A stretch of DNA of 64,000 nt, from the NCBI GenBank assembly GCA_905215345.1, contig CAJMPR010000004.1, forward strand, positions 186,001 through 250,000. The letters are read 5' to 3'. Under the pieces are notes generated by a model that was not told the origin of the DNA, ran no database searches, and saw nothing but the letters and a program-made list of their open reading frames with translations. Shown in pieces: positions 1-8,426 of the stretch (the stretch's first letter is position 1; each line of letters opens with the position of its first letter). Source of the DNA: an uncultured bacterium. Its GTDB lineage: Bacteria > Bacteroidota > Bacteroidia > Bacteroidales > Bacteroidaceae. The position numbers and the translations under genes were made by a program.

Positions 1-1
1 C

Positions 2-1258
2 TCATTGATATAAGTTTATAGTTGTTAGTTGAGGTATAGACCTCAAACTGTTATGAGCTTTTGCTTTATAATATTCGCATAAAGTGTGTGGGAAAGCAGT
101 AGGGCTTTGTTCGGTATTTAGTGTGGCTGCCCTGCAGCCAGCGGCACAAATGTATTTTACGTTGCATTCCTTGCAAGTAGGAATATTGTCAACACAAAAA
201 CCTGTCCGCAGTGCTTCAGAAATATTATTTTTTAATATATCCTCAATTGAATCATGCAATATATTTCCCATTTTATAATCCTCAATATGAAGACTTTGGC
301 ACGGGAACACATTTCCTGCTGGATCAATACTGAAAAGTCCCACTCCGGCTCCGCAATAGAAACGTAGTTCTTCTAAGTTTTTCGGGACGGAAGGTAGTGT
401 GGAAATAAAATCTTCTATAGATGGAAGAAGGGAAATATCTTCGGTACTATTTGGAACAATTAGTACTGATCTGAAATTTACGACTTTATTTGAACAAAAA
501 TCCCGGATATATTCAAGCTCACAACAATTACCACTTGAATGTACGCTGCTAATAGTAATATTCAGTTTACTGTATTTTTCTTTAAGGAACTGAATATTAT
601 GCTTAAACAAGGCGGGCTTGAAATTCACACGCTGTTGACCTTCTCCCGTTAAGTTGTCACAACTAAAAATGACACTGTTAATTTGGTTGAATACATCCTC
701 CCTGTATTGATAATGCTCAAAATCCGTCATGCAGTTTGAAATTATCTCAATGTGTATGCTATTGCCATATTCCCTGATATATCTAATGACTTTAGGCAAT
801 AAATCAGTAAGAAAAGGTTCTCCTCCGGTGATGATAATTTTCTTTGTGTATGGCAAAATCTTATCAAGCATAATTTTCCACTTCTCAATGCTTAATTCAG
901 AAAAGTTGTTTCTCACTTTCTTATTGTAGCAATAAATACAGTCTAAATTGCATTTATAAGTCAGGTGGAGATAGTATGAATGCGGTGGCAACCGCTCTAT
1001 GTCATTATAGTTTAGAATAGGTTTCTCGGATAAAATTTGATTATTAACAACTGCATCATATACATTTTTGATATACTTATGATACTTTGCTGGTATAGTT
1101 TGGACTACTTTCTCAAAAGATTCATACAAATAAATTAAATTGAATATAGATAAGTCTAATTCGCTGATTCTACATGCAAAATGTCGGTTTGAATTATAGA
1201 AAATATAGTCTTCTCCATCCTTCAATATCATATAATTGGGATTATCGAGTATTTTCAT
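2..1258 (-). CDS. Radical SAM/SPASM peptide maturase
   Basis: A 418-residue radical SAM enzyme that probably modifies the small peptide encoded just upstream. The CNLDCIYC motif at about residues 103-110 is the CX3CX2C site for the SAM-binding 4Fe-4S cluster. The C-terminal third is a SPASM domain: a first Cys in YCGAGVG, then GNVFPC, then CKEC-x5-C-x3-C and a last CEYY, enough to bind auxiliary clusters. SPASM enzymes of this kind act on ribosomal peptides; the exact reaction (thioether, epimerisation, C-C bond) cannot be read here. A longer frame reaches 1369, but its start would sit inside a terminator-like hairpin, so the ATG at 1258 is preferred. A possible -7 box (TATATTTG, 1285-1292) lies upstream. 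The stop codon is at 2-4, so the gene is complete, and any export gene would lie outside the window. Confidence 0.85.
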   Translation of the reverse strand: MKILDNPNYMILKDGEDYIFYNSNRHFACRISELDLSIFNLIYLYESFEKVVQTIPAKYHKYIKNVYDAVVNNQILSEKPILNYNDIERLPPHSYYLHLTYKCNLDCIYCYNKKVRNNFSELSIEKWKIMLDKILPYTKKIIITGGEPFLTDLLPKVIRYIREYGNSIHIEIISNCMTDFEHYQYREDVFNQINSVIFSCDNLTGEGQQRVNFKPALFKHNIQFLKEKYSKLNITISSVHSSGNCCELEYIRDFCSNKVVNFRSVLIVPNSTEDISLLPSIEDFISTLPSVPKNLEELRFYCGAGVGLFSIDPAGNVFPCQSLHIEDYKMGNILHDSIEDILKNNISEALRTGFCVDNIPTCKECNVKYICAAGCRAATLNTEQSPTAFPHTLCEYYKAKAHNSLRSIPQLTTINLYQ

Positions 1259-1331
1259 TGTAAATATCAAATTAGTGCGATACGCAAATATAGTATAAGT
1301 CGTTGATAATATATATAAATTACTATAAAAA

Positions 1332-1374
1332 GGCATGTGCCTTAGAAACAGTTTCGCTTTTTCAAGCACATGCC
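1332..1374 (-). terminator. Attenuator-like hairpin between precursor and maturase genes
   Basis: Inverted repeat GGCATGTGC (1332-1340) and GCACATGCC (1366-1374), with a smaller GAAA/TTTC stem inside. Read on the minus strand it follows the precursor stop codon by about 10 bases and is followed by TTTTTAT, the layout of a Rho-independent terminator. Partial read-through would give much precursor and little maturase, a common arrangement in RiPP operons. Confidence 0.6.
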
Positions 1375-1383
1375 CTATACAGT

Positions 1384-1590
1384 TTAGCCAGCACCATTAC
1401 CGCCACCAGCTCCTCCTGTACAACCGCAACCACAAGCGCAGCTCGAATGTATAATATCAACTAACTGAGCCTGTCTTGCTGCATAAACACCTGTAAAGGT
1501 GAAAATCTTTGCGTTAGAGAGAGCATTAGAGCCACCCAGTACCTTCTCCAATAATTCGTTCGTCATTTTGAATTCATCTTGTTCTTTCAT
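1384..1590 (-). CDS. RiPP precursor peptide, double-glycine leader, Cys/Gly-rich core
   Basis: A 68-residue peptide with a leader ending NELLEKVLGG (residues 11-20), the LxxxLxGG pattern cleaved by C39-type peptidases during export. The predicted core (21-68) ends in a striking tail with cysteines at 51, 53, 55 and 57, alternating with Ala or Gly, followed by a Gly/Ala/Asn run to the C terminus. It resembles the natural-product precursor family of Bacteroidales that carries a GG leader and pairs with radical SAM enzymes. The radical SAM/SPASM gene lies directly downstream on the same strand. No transporter is visible in the window. The function of the product (bacteriocin, signal, metal ligand) is unknown. 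Confidence is high for a RiPP precursor and low for the product class. Confidence 0.8.
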   Translation of the reverse strand: MKEQDEFKMTNELLEKVLGGSNALSNAKIFTFTGVYAARQAQLVDIIHSSCACGCGCTGGAGGGNGAG

Positions 1591-1698
1591 ACAAAATAGA
1601 ATTTTAGATATAAGCCCTACTCATTACGCTTTTCGGTTTCCGCGCCTTTCGGCAGTCTGGTCTGAGAGATTATAGTCGACTTGAATCTTTTCTTTTGA

Positions 1699-2067
1699 TT
1701 AATAGGAAAAATAGCCATAATAGGAAGTGTCACCAAATTCAAACTCCAATATATAGTCACCTTCTGGTAAATCATAGATTTCAAATGTATGACATTGCGA
1801 TGCTATCATATTAATATTAGAATAGATTATATTGCCTGATTTATCTCTAATTACGATTGATACATTCTCTATTGTTACATTCGAATAGATACGTAGGATA
1901 TTTCCGTCGATGATTGCGGTAGGTTCCATGGAGATAGAACGACGATCTCTTACCCACTCATCTTCTTCTGTACAAGTACAAAAAAGAGAAATTTTTTGTT
2001 CTTCTGCTTTTGAGTTTATATAGCAGAATATGCTTAACACTAATAGTAGTAGATACTTCGTTTTCAT
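1699..2067 (-). CDS. Small secreted protein, DUF3244-like
   Basis: A 122-residue protein with a signal peptide (about residues 1-21, cleavage near SKA-EE). The remainder is a beta-rich domain with patterns such as IYSNVTIENVSIVIRDKSGN and FEIYDLPEGDYILEFEF, typical of the DUF3244 group of small Bacteroides envelope proteins (a single Ig-like beta sandwich). These proteins often sit beside TPR-HTH regulators, as here with the gene at 2231-3982. The 108-base gap to the RiPP precursor holds a GC-rich block with a GCC-GAAA-GGC mini-hairpin on the minus strand but no clear promoter, so the two may be co-transcribed. Its biochemical role is unknown. Confidence 0.65.
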   Translation of the reverse strand: MKTKYLLLLVLSIFCYINSKAEEQKISLFCTCTEEDEWVRDRRSISMEPTAIIDGNILRIYSNVTIENVSIVIRDKSGNIIYSNINMIASQCHTFEIYDLPEGDYILEFEFGDTSYYGYFSY

Positions 2068-2230
2068 CTGATTCTATTTTTTTTGCTACGACAAAAATGG
2101 CAATTAGTCAGACTATATAAAAGTATTTTACTTATGAATGTGTGTGCAGAGATATGTGCTAAAACTTTGATTTGTGTGCAAAAGAGTGTGCAGGAATGGC
2201 TATTTGGTGTTTTGATTATAGGTAAGTGCT

Positions 2231-3982
2231 TTATAATGAGTATATAATCTTGTCCCACATTTCCGGACTTCCGTTATTACCTGTTACTTTCTGGTAAAGC
2301 CGCTTCCGGATAGATGAAATACTTTCTGGCTTTAGTCCAAGCAGGCGGGCAATATCTGCCGGACGAAACCGGAGTTTAAGAAGCACACAGACGTGCAACT
2401 CATTTTCGTTGAGAGCATGAAGTGAGTGCAATCTTTCGAAGAAAGTGGGAAAAGCGGGTGAAAGAATATTTTTTAGCAATTCCCATTCTTCGCAAGTAAT
2501 GTAGGCTTCACCGCGTACTGAGTTGATTCGTTCTAAGAGTTGCTTGTACAAACCAGAGTTGAACAGATATTCTTGGGCTTCTTTCTCTTGTTCGTTTTCT
2601 ATCGTTTTTTGTTGTAATATGTGGTTGAGCATTTTCAACTTCTGTCCTAATTGTTTTTTTTGAATGCTATCTTCAGAAATGTTTATATTTGCCAAACTCT
2701 TTTCTAATTCTTCTTTTTGAGACTTGTATCTTTCAAGGAATTCAATTTTTTCTTGATTTTCTTTTTCTATTGTTTGAAGTTTGTCCAATTGTTGCTTTAA
2801 CTCCAACCCCTTCCTTTTACTGTATTGTCTGTAAACTATGAAGAACAATAGAGTGATGACAAGCCCTCCGGTAATAATCCATATCCATAGTATCTTGTTA
2901 CGGTTTTCTATCTTCAACTGTATATTTTCTTTTTCGCGCAATTGATAGTTATATAGTGAGTACATGCGGTTAATGATCTCTGTTTGCGTCAGCTTTTGTA
3001 TAGAATCTATACATTGGAGATAGCCATATAGGTAGTCTGATGCTTGCTTTGTGCCATTTTGCTTGATGCTGAATTCTAACAATCTGCGATAAGCAGTTCT
3101 TTGAGCATAGACGGAGCCAAAATCTAAAAGTTCATTATAATACCAAATGGCAGAATCTTTTTTACTGGTTGCATCGTAGAAATGAGCAGCTATTACATAA
3201 ATACCACTTTTGTTAGGCCGTTCAATATCTCTTAAGGCATTCTGCAAAGGTATTCGGGCAGAATCAAACTCTTGCAGTTCAATGTAAAGAGCAGCAAGTT
3301 GGCTTTGTACCATATTGAACAAGTCTTTTCGTTGTAATTGTTGACTTAGCAGATTTGCTTTTTTGAAACAGATTAATGCACTATCCGTTTTTCTGAGTGC
3401 TTTATACATATTGGCTATGTCTCTCAAATCGAAAATCATATTTGCACTGTCTTTCAATACGCTATCGCCTTGTTGTCCTCTTTTATACATTCCTAAAGCT
3501 TCAGCGTACATTCCTTGATAAGCGAACAATGTTCCCATCTGGCTATAGATTTTGTTTTTCAAATTAGTTACTTTCTCTTCGGGCGATACCTCCAATGCCT
3601 TTTCAAAGTAATCCAGTGCTTGTGGCGCATCTCCCAAATCCCGATATACCCTTCCGGCATAATAATATGCTTCGGGTAAATGCCGCTTATCATCTTTATC
3701 TATATAATAATGTAGTACCTCACGTATCAGGCTATCTGAAGTGTGCAGAACGTATGCCTTGTCATTTGCTTTAATACAAAGTAGGTGATAATACATTTGT
3801 GTTCCTTCCGAAGCGGTAAGTATATCACTTTTTAACGTTTCCAATAATACGATGGCGCTATCCGGCTTACTACTTGTAAGACTATCTGCAAGTAGCAAAG
3901 TATTAGGATAAGTCATGTCTTTACAAGCGTAAAGGCTCAATAAGATAGATATTACTACTAAAAAGTACCTATTTGCTTTCAT
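2231..3982 (-). CDS. TPR lipoprotein-type transmembrane regulator with C-terminal HTH
   Basis: A 583-residue membrane regulator. It starts with a signal sequence ending in a lipobox-like LLSLYAC (Cys20), followed by TPR repeats over residues 35-330, for example EAYYYAGRVYRDLGDAPQAL. A transmembrane segment lies at 364-384, a long charged coiled coil runs to about 470, and a LuxR-like helix-turn-helix sits near the end (FRPADIARLLGLKPESIS). The TPR part would be outside the cytoplasm and the HTH inside, a common one-component design in Bacteroides. Its position upstream of DUF3244 and RiPP genes on the same strand suggests that it may control them. A -7 box TATATTTG (3988-3995) is only five bases before the ATG, so the transcript could be nearly leaderless. 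Confidence 0.8.
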   Translation of the reverse strand: MKANRYFLVVISILLSLYACKDMTYPNTLLLADSLTSSKPDSAIVLLETLKSDILTASEGTQMYYHLLCIKANDKAYVLHTSDSLIREVLHYYIDKDDKRHLPEAYYYAGRVYRDLGDAPQALDYFEKALEVSPEEKVTNLKNKIYSQMGTLFAYQGMYAEALGMYKRGQQGDSVLKDSANMIFDLRDIANMYKALRKTDSALICFKKANLLSQQLQRKDLFNMVQSQLAALYIELQEFDSARIPLQNALRDIERPNKSGIYVIAAHFYDATSKKDSAIWYYNELLDFGSVYAQRTAYRRLLEFSIKQNGTKQASDYLYGYLQCIDSIQKLTQTEIINRMYSLYNYQLREKENIQLKIENRNKILWIWIITGGLVITLLFFIVYRQYSKRKGLELKQQLDKLQTIEKENQEKIEFLERYKSQKEELEKSLANINISEDSIQKKQLGQKLKMLNHILQQKTIENEQEKEAQEYLFNSGLYKQLLERINSVRGEAYITCEEWELLKNILSPAFPTFFERLHSLHALNENELHVCVLLKLRFRPADIARLLGLKPESISSIRKRLYQKVTGNNGSPEMWDKIIYSL

Positions 3983-4080
3983 TTATGCAAATATACCAAA
4001 TGTATTTTAATAATTTGTTAAGTTTCTCTGTAATTTTGTTTTTTTGAAAAGAAGTCTTCCCCTTTCACGGTGAAATAACA

Positions 4081-4121
4081 TGAGCGGCATTGGGGAACAA
4101 TAGGTTCCCCAGTGCCGCTCA
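4081..4121 (-). terminator. Strong hairpin after the YfhO gene
   Basis: An 18-bp stem (4081-4098 with 4104-4121) containing one G-T pair and a 5-base loop. It lies just beyond the stop of the minus-strand YfhO gene and before the divergent space of the TPR regulator. No strong U tract follows on the minus strand, so it may work as a transcript-end stabiliser as well as a terminator. Confidence 0.6.
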
Positions 4122-4140
4122 AAGTAAAATTATTATCTTG

Positions 4141-6651
4141 TTATTTAGAATACTTCTTCCGGGCTATCCATACGGAGACAATCACGCCCAGAATCAATAA
4201 GATGAGTGCGCCGTAGGCAATACCTTCCGTTACATGCAGGCTTTTAGGGTCAAAGCGCATTTCAATGGTGTGCTTGCCCGCAGGTACATACATTGTACGC
4301 AGGATGTAATCGGCACGTCCCAATTGGGCGGGTTGCCCGTCGATAGTAACTTGCCAGCCATCCGGATAATAAATCTCAGAGAATACAACGACGCCGTCTT
4401 TGGCATTTTCGGTTTCATAAACCAACCGGTTAGGCTCGTAGCTTGTCAGGCGGATGGTGGAAAGGCTATCTTTGTATCCTTCTGTCGCACCTTTCAGTAC
4501 ATTCTTAAAACGGGTATCTACTACGGCTGTCTCGGTAGGGAGTACGGAGTGAAGCGCATCGATTTCCTGATTGGCGTTGTCTACATATTGTACCTTGTCT
4601 ACAAACCATGCGTTACCGTAGGCATACGGATTCAATACAGGAACGGTTTGTCCCTGTTTTCCCGCAGGGAAGATAAAATACTTCGTATTCAACATATTCA
4701 GTACGCGGAACTTAGAAGCGTCCACACTATCCATTTCTCCGCCTGCCGTGGCTATCTCCTGATAAGCGGCCTGCATTTCGGGAGATATGTGGTTTTCTAT
4801 CATCTCTTGGTAACGGCGCAGTTTGGCAGCATGGTATCCACCGATGTTCTTATGCCAATAGGAGGTGTTGTTCTCGTTAAAGGCATCGGTTGCAAAATTC
4901 AGTACACGGTAGTCTAAAGCCGGGTCTTGCAAAATCAGTTCATCGGTGTTCGTCTTTGTGAATGTCTCCGTTTGAATGGAACCGGGTACGAACTGTTCAT
5001 CGTGGAGGTAGCGTTTGTTGACGCTCCACATGTCACCGATACAAAGTAGTGTAATGCCTGCGACAGTCAGCGAACTGCGCAGTTTGCCTATTGCATAGAG
5101 CCAGAGCAGGGTACAGCCGATACCTATTATTACGAAGCTTCGCAATGCGTCGGCACTGACAAGCGCTTCCCGCATTTCCTGCAAATTGGCAAGGATGCCA
5201 GATAGCTCGTTTTCGGGAATCATCTTCTGGCTAACCGCATTTTGCAGCATCTGCAATTCTCCGGCAGGAACAAAACCGGAACTAAGACTACCCGGCGCTA
5301 TGACAAGCAGCAAGGCCACACCTGCCGTGAGGAGAATGCTGATACCAAGAGCTTTCTTGTCTTTCTTTAATATTTCGGGTTCGTCCAACACGCGCTTCAA
5401 GGCAAAGATTGCCAATAGCGGTATCGTGAATTCTGCAATGACAAGAATGGAAGACACTGCACGGAACTTGCTGTACATCGGGATATAGTCGATAAAGAAG
5501 TCCGTGAGCGGCATGAAATTCTTACCCCATGCCAGAACGATGGAGAAGAATGTAGCTCCCACCAATGCCCATTTCAAAGGACCTTTTACGATGAAACATC
5601 CCAAGACAAACAGGAATAGTACGAATGCGCCTACGTAAACAGGACCTGCCGTCCAGGGCTGGTCGCCGAAATATTGCGGGAATGAGTTGTATAGTCCGCT
5701 ATACATCGGGTTTGCCTTTTCCATAGCGGTTTCGCTCTGGCTGAGGGGAGCGGATGATGAACCGCCTTTGTAATTAGGAACAAGTAAGGTTAGTGTTTCG
5801 CCGATGCCATAACTCCAATTCGTGATGTAGTCACGGTCCAATCCGCTACTGGTTTGCTTGGCAGCTTCCCCGGTCTGTACCAGTTCGCTTTTGCCACGCA
5901 TGGTTTCTTTACTGTACGTATATGTGTGGTAGAGGTTGGATAAGTTGGCGGCTACACCGATAAGTGCGGCAACAACCAGCACGGCACTTGCTTTAAAGAA
6001 CTTAGGCAACGTTTTGTTACGCCAGGCATCTTCAAAGTAGGCTCCCGCTATGAACAGGATGACAAACAGGAAGTAGTAAGACATCTGCACATGGTTCGAC
6101 ATGATTTGCAGGGCAATGAACAATGCTGTCACAATACCGCCCGCCAGTAATTTGCCTCGGTAGGCAAGTACGATACCTGCTATTGTAGGGGGAATATAAG
6201 CCAGCGTAACAAACTTCCAGATGTGTCCGGCTGATATCAGTATAAAGAAATAGGACGAAAATGCCCACATGATTCCTCCCAATCCCGACAGCCACACCGG
6301 CATGCCGAATACCCGTAATAGGATATAGAAGCCTAACATCATTATAAACGTCAGGTTCACGTAACTGGGCAGAAAGAGTTGGTAAACTTTTTGCGTCCAT
6401 TGTATCGGCTTGGTGGAGTCATAGGACGGTGATATCTGATAGGTAGGCATACCACCAAAAATGGAGTTCGTCCAGCGGGTACGTTCTCCCGTCTGTTCGT
6501 GGTATTGTACCGCTTCCTGTCCGGCACCTGCTCCGGCAGCGGTATCGTGCTGGAACAATATACGGTTTTCTATGTCGGCCGGGAAGAAATAGGCAAATGA
6601 TAGTACGGCGAATGCCAGAATGGCAATGAGATCGGGGAGAAGCTTTTTCAT
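4141..6651 (-). CDS. YfhO-family multi-pass membrane protein
   Basis: An 836-residue integral membrane protein with about a dozen hydrophobic segments in the first two thirds, a large extracytoplasmic region, and a last transmembrane helix followed by ARKKYSK. It matches the bacterial YfhO family, which resembles GT-C glycosyltransferases and has been linked to glycosylation of lipoteichoic acid in Firmicutes; its substrate in Bacteroides is unknown. The C-terminal domain (VVFSEIYYPDGWQVTIDGQPA) is the conserved family signature. The start at 6651 (MKKLLPDLIAIL) is chosen over an upstream ATG because it begins directly before the first membrane segment and the longer frame would run into the intergenic dyad. 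Confidence 0.8.
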   Translation of the reverse strand: MKKLLPDLIAILAFAVLSFAYFFPADIENRILFQHDTAAGAGAGQEAVQYHEQTGERTRWTNSIFGGMPTYQISPSYDSTKPIQWTQKVYQLFLPSYVNLTFIMMLGFYILLRVFGMPVWLSGLGGIMWAFSSYFFILISAGHIWKFVTLAYIPPTIAGIVLAYRGKLLAGGIVTALFIALQIMSNHVQMSYYFLFVILFIAGAYFEDAWRNKTLPKFFKASAVLVVAALIGVAANLSNLYHTYTYSKETMRGKSELVQTGEAAKQTSSGLDRDYITNWSYGIGETLTLLVPNYKGGSSSAPLSQSETAMEKANPMYSGLYNSFPQYFGDQPWTAGPVYVGAFVLFLFVLGCFIVKGPLKWALVGATFFSIVLAWGKNFMPLTDFFIDYIPMYSKFRAVSSILVIAEFTIPLLAIFALKRVLDEPEILKKDKKALGISILLTAGVALLLVIAPGSLSSGFVPAGELQMLQNAVSQKMIPENELSGILANLQEMREALVSADALRSFVIIGIGCTLLWLYAIGKLRSSLTVAGITLLCIGDMWSVNKRYLHDEQFVPGSIQTETFTKTNTDELILQDPALDYRVLNFATDAFNENNTSYWHKNIGGYHAAKLRRYQEMIENHISPEMQAAYQEIATAGGEMDSVDASKFRVLNMLNTKYFIFPAGKQGQTVPVLNPYAYGNAWFVDKVQYVDNANQEIDALHSVLPTETAVVDTRFKNVLKGATEGYKDSLSTIRLTSYEPNRLVYETENAKDGVVVFSEIYYPDGWQVTIDGQPAQLGRADYILRTMYVPAGKHTIEMRFDPKSLHVTEGIAYGALILLILGVIVSVWIARKKYSK

Positions 6652-6670
6652 AAAATCTTTGATTCTATGA

Positions 6671-6758
6671 AGTTGAAAGTTGATGATTGATAGTTGATAG
6701 TTAGATTGTGCTGTATGCCGCAGGGTAACTATCAACTATCAACTATCAATTATCAACT
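6671..6758. repeat. Intergenic dyad built of AACTATC words
   Basis: One arm (6671-6704) contains repeated AGTTGATAG-type words; the other (6726-6758) contains AACTATCAACTATC-type words that are their reverse complement. The centre carries ATGCCGCA. The dyad begins four bases after the ahcY stop and may end or attenuate ahcY transcription before the YfhO gene. Confidence 0.7.
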
Positions 6759-6761
6759 TCG

Positions 6762-8180
6762 TTAATAACGATAATGTTCTGCTTTGTACGGTCCGTCTAC
6801 ATTGACACCGATATAGGCGGCCTGCTCAGGAGACAGCTTGGTCAGTTTCACACCAATCTTTTCGAGGTGCAAGCGGGCAACTTCTTCGTCCAAATACTTA
6901 GGCAGGCGATAAACGCCGGTTTCGTATTTCTTATTGAACAACTCAATTTGTGCCAATGTCTGGTTGGTGAATGAATTACTCATTACGAAAGACGGGTGAC
7001 CAGTAGCGCAACCCAGGTTGACCAGACGGCCGTCGGCAAGCAAGATGATGCTGTGTCCGTCAGGGAAATAATAGCGGTCTACCTGCGGTTTGATATTGAC
7101 ACGTTTGATACCTGCATAATGTTTCAGGGCATCTACCTGTATCTCGTTGTCGAAGTGTCCGATGTTGCACACAATAGCCTGGTCTTTCATCTTTTCCATG
7201 TGGTCGATACGGATGATGTCGATGTTGCCCGTAGTCGTCACAAAGATATTCCCTTCGGAACAAGCTTCTTCCATAGTAACTACTTCGAAGCCTTCCATCG
7301 CAGCTTGTAATGCGCAGATTGGGTCAACTTCCGTTACCAATACGCGAGCTCCGTAAGAACGCATGGAGTGTGAACAACCTTTACCTACATCACCATAACC
7401 GCAAACGACTACCACTTTACCGGCAATCATTACATCCGTGGCGCGCTTGATACCGTCAGCAAGAGACTCGCGGCAACCGTACAGATTGTCAAACTTGGAT
7501 TTCGTTACCGAGTCGTTTACATTAAATGCCGGGAACAGCAATTTGCCCTCTTCCTGCATCTGATACAGACGGTGTACACCGGTAGTCGTCTCTTCCGATA
7601 CACCTTGTACTTCAGCGGCTACACGATGCCAATGGCTGTTGTCTACTGCCAATACTTTTTTCAGGATAGCATTCAACTCAATCTCATCTTCAGCGTGAAC
7701 TTCTTTCTCTAATACAGCGGCATTGTTTTCTGCTTCATAACCTACATGGATCATCATTGTTGCATCTCCGCCATCATCAACAATTACGGTCGGCCCTTTG
7801 TCGCCTTCAAAATTCAATGCTTGGAGTGTACACCACCAGTAATCAGCCAGTGTTTCCCCTTTCCAGGCAAATACAGCCACGCCGCTGGCAGCAATAGCAG
7901 CCGCTGCATGATCTTGGGTGGAGTAAATATTACAAGAGCACCAGCGAACTTCGGCACCCAACGCAACAAGCGTCTCAATTAACACTGCTGTTTGGATGGT
8001 CATATGTAGAGAACCCATGATACGGGCGCCTTTCAGCGGTTTTGTTTCTCCATACTTTTCGCGAAGAGCCATGAGGCCGGGCATTTCTTTTTCTGCCAAA
8101 TCGATTTCCTTGCGACCGAAGTCGGCAAGCGTAATGTCTGCCACTTTGTAAGGCAGAGTAGAGAAGATTTCTTTAGACAT
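6762..8180 (-). CDS. ahcY: Adenosylhomocysteinase
   Basis: This 472-residue enzyme hydrolyses S-adenosylhomocysteine to adenosine and homocysteine, removing the inhibitory product of methyltransferases in the cytoplasm. Family signatures are clear: GSLHMTIQTAVLIETL and SCNIYSTQDHAAAAIA in the substrate domain, the NAD-binding CGYGDVGKGCSHSMRSYG, and the C-terminal PYKAEHYRY tail that reaches into the neighbouring subunit. Length is normal. It is transcribed alone from a promoter embedded in an 80-bp repeated element also found before typA and argS (8210-8292). A dyad follows the stop codon. Confidence 0.97.
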   Translation of the reverse strand: MSKEIFSTLPYKVADITLADFGRKEIDLAEKEMPGLMALREKYGETKPLKGARIMGSLHMTIQTAVLIETLVALGAEVRWCSCNIYSTQDHAAAAIAASGVAVFAWKGETLADYWWCTLQALNFEGDKGPTVIVDDGGDATMMIHVGYEAENNAAVLEKEVHAEDEIELNAILKKVLAVDNSHWHRVAAEVQGVSEETTTGVHRLYQMQEEGKLLFPAFNVNDSVTKSKFDNLYGCRESLADGIKRATDVMIAGKVVVVCGYGDVGKGCSHSMRSYGARVLVTEVDPICALQAAMEGFEVVTMEEACSEGNIFVTTTGNIDIIRIDHMEKMKDQAIVCNIGHFDNEIQVDALKHYAGIKRVNIKPQVDRYYFPDGHSIILLADGRLVNLGCATGHPSFVMSNSFTNQTLAQIELFNKKYETGVYRLPKYLDEEVARLHLEKIGVKLTKLSPEQAAYIGVNVDGPYKAEHYRY

Positions 8181-8209
8181 ATCTATAAGTAGTTTAATAA
8201 AAAGTGATG

Positions 8210-8292
8210 CAAAGATAATGCAAACCGAAAGCAGTACAAAATAAGCTGGCTTATTTTTACTGCTAAGGTGTAGCTTATCTTATTCAAAGATA
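8210..8292 (-). promoter_or_regulatory. Repeated promoter element, copy 1 (ahcY)
   Basis: On the minus strand this reads TATCTTTG (8292-8285), an inverted-repeat arm AAGATAAGC, CACCTTAGCA, a spacer, TTTCGGTTTGCA, and a second TATCTTTG (8217-8210). TTTG at 8240-8237 is exactly 19 bases before the second -7 box, a near-perfect Bacteroides promoter. The same order of motifs occurs upstream of typA and argS. Confidence 0.8.
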
Positions 8293-8354
8293 GAACATTC
8301 TGATTAGTAGGGCAAAAGCTTTGTTATTTTTTAAATAAAAGATGCGAATATATG

Positions 8355-8385
8355 TTGACGTTTATAAATATTTGTTGTATATTTG
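8355..8385 (+). promoter_or_regulatory. Promoter for the PAS histidine kinase
   Basis: TTG at 8355-8357, 20 bases, then TATATTTG at 8378-8385, fitting the Bacteroides -33/-7 pattern. It lies 41 bases before the ATG of the kinase gene. Confidence 0.6.
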
Positions 8386-8426
8386 TAAGCCTCAACACGT
8401 TTTGAAGCGCTCAACAGATGTCCTAA

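Noticed and set aside
1612..1680. A known metabolite riboswitch upstream of the RiPP precursor
   Set aside because: The short GC-rich hairpin does not show the conserved cores of TPP, cobalamin, SAM or glycine riboswitches.
2064..2258. A 64-codon minus-strand frame between the DUF3244-like gene and the TPR regulator
   Set aside because: Overlaps the start of one gene and the end of the other, has no signal or domain, and an unlikely composition; treated as chance.
4234..4917. A 227-codon plus-strand frame inside the YfhO gene
   Set aside because: Lies antisense to a clear gene with conserved protein features; the long frame reflects codon bias.
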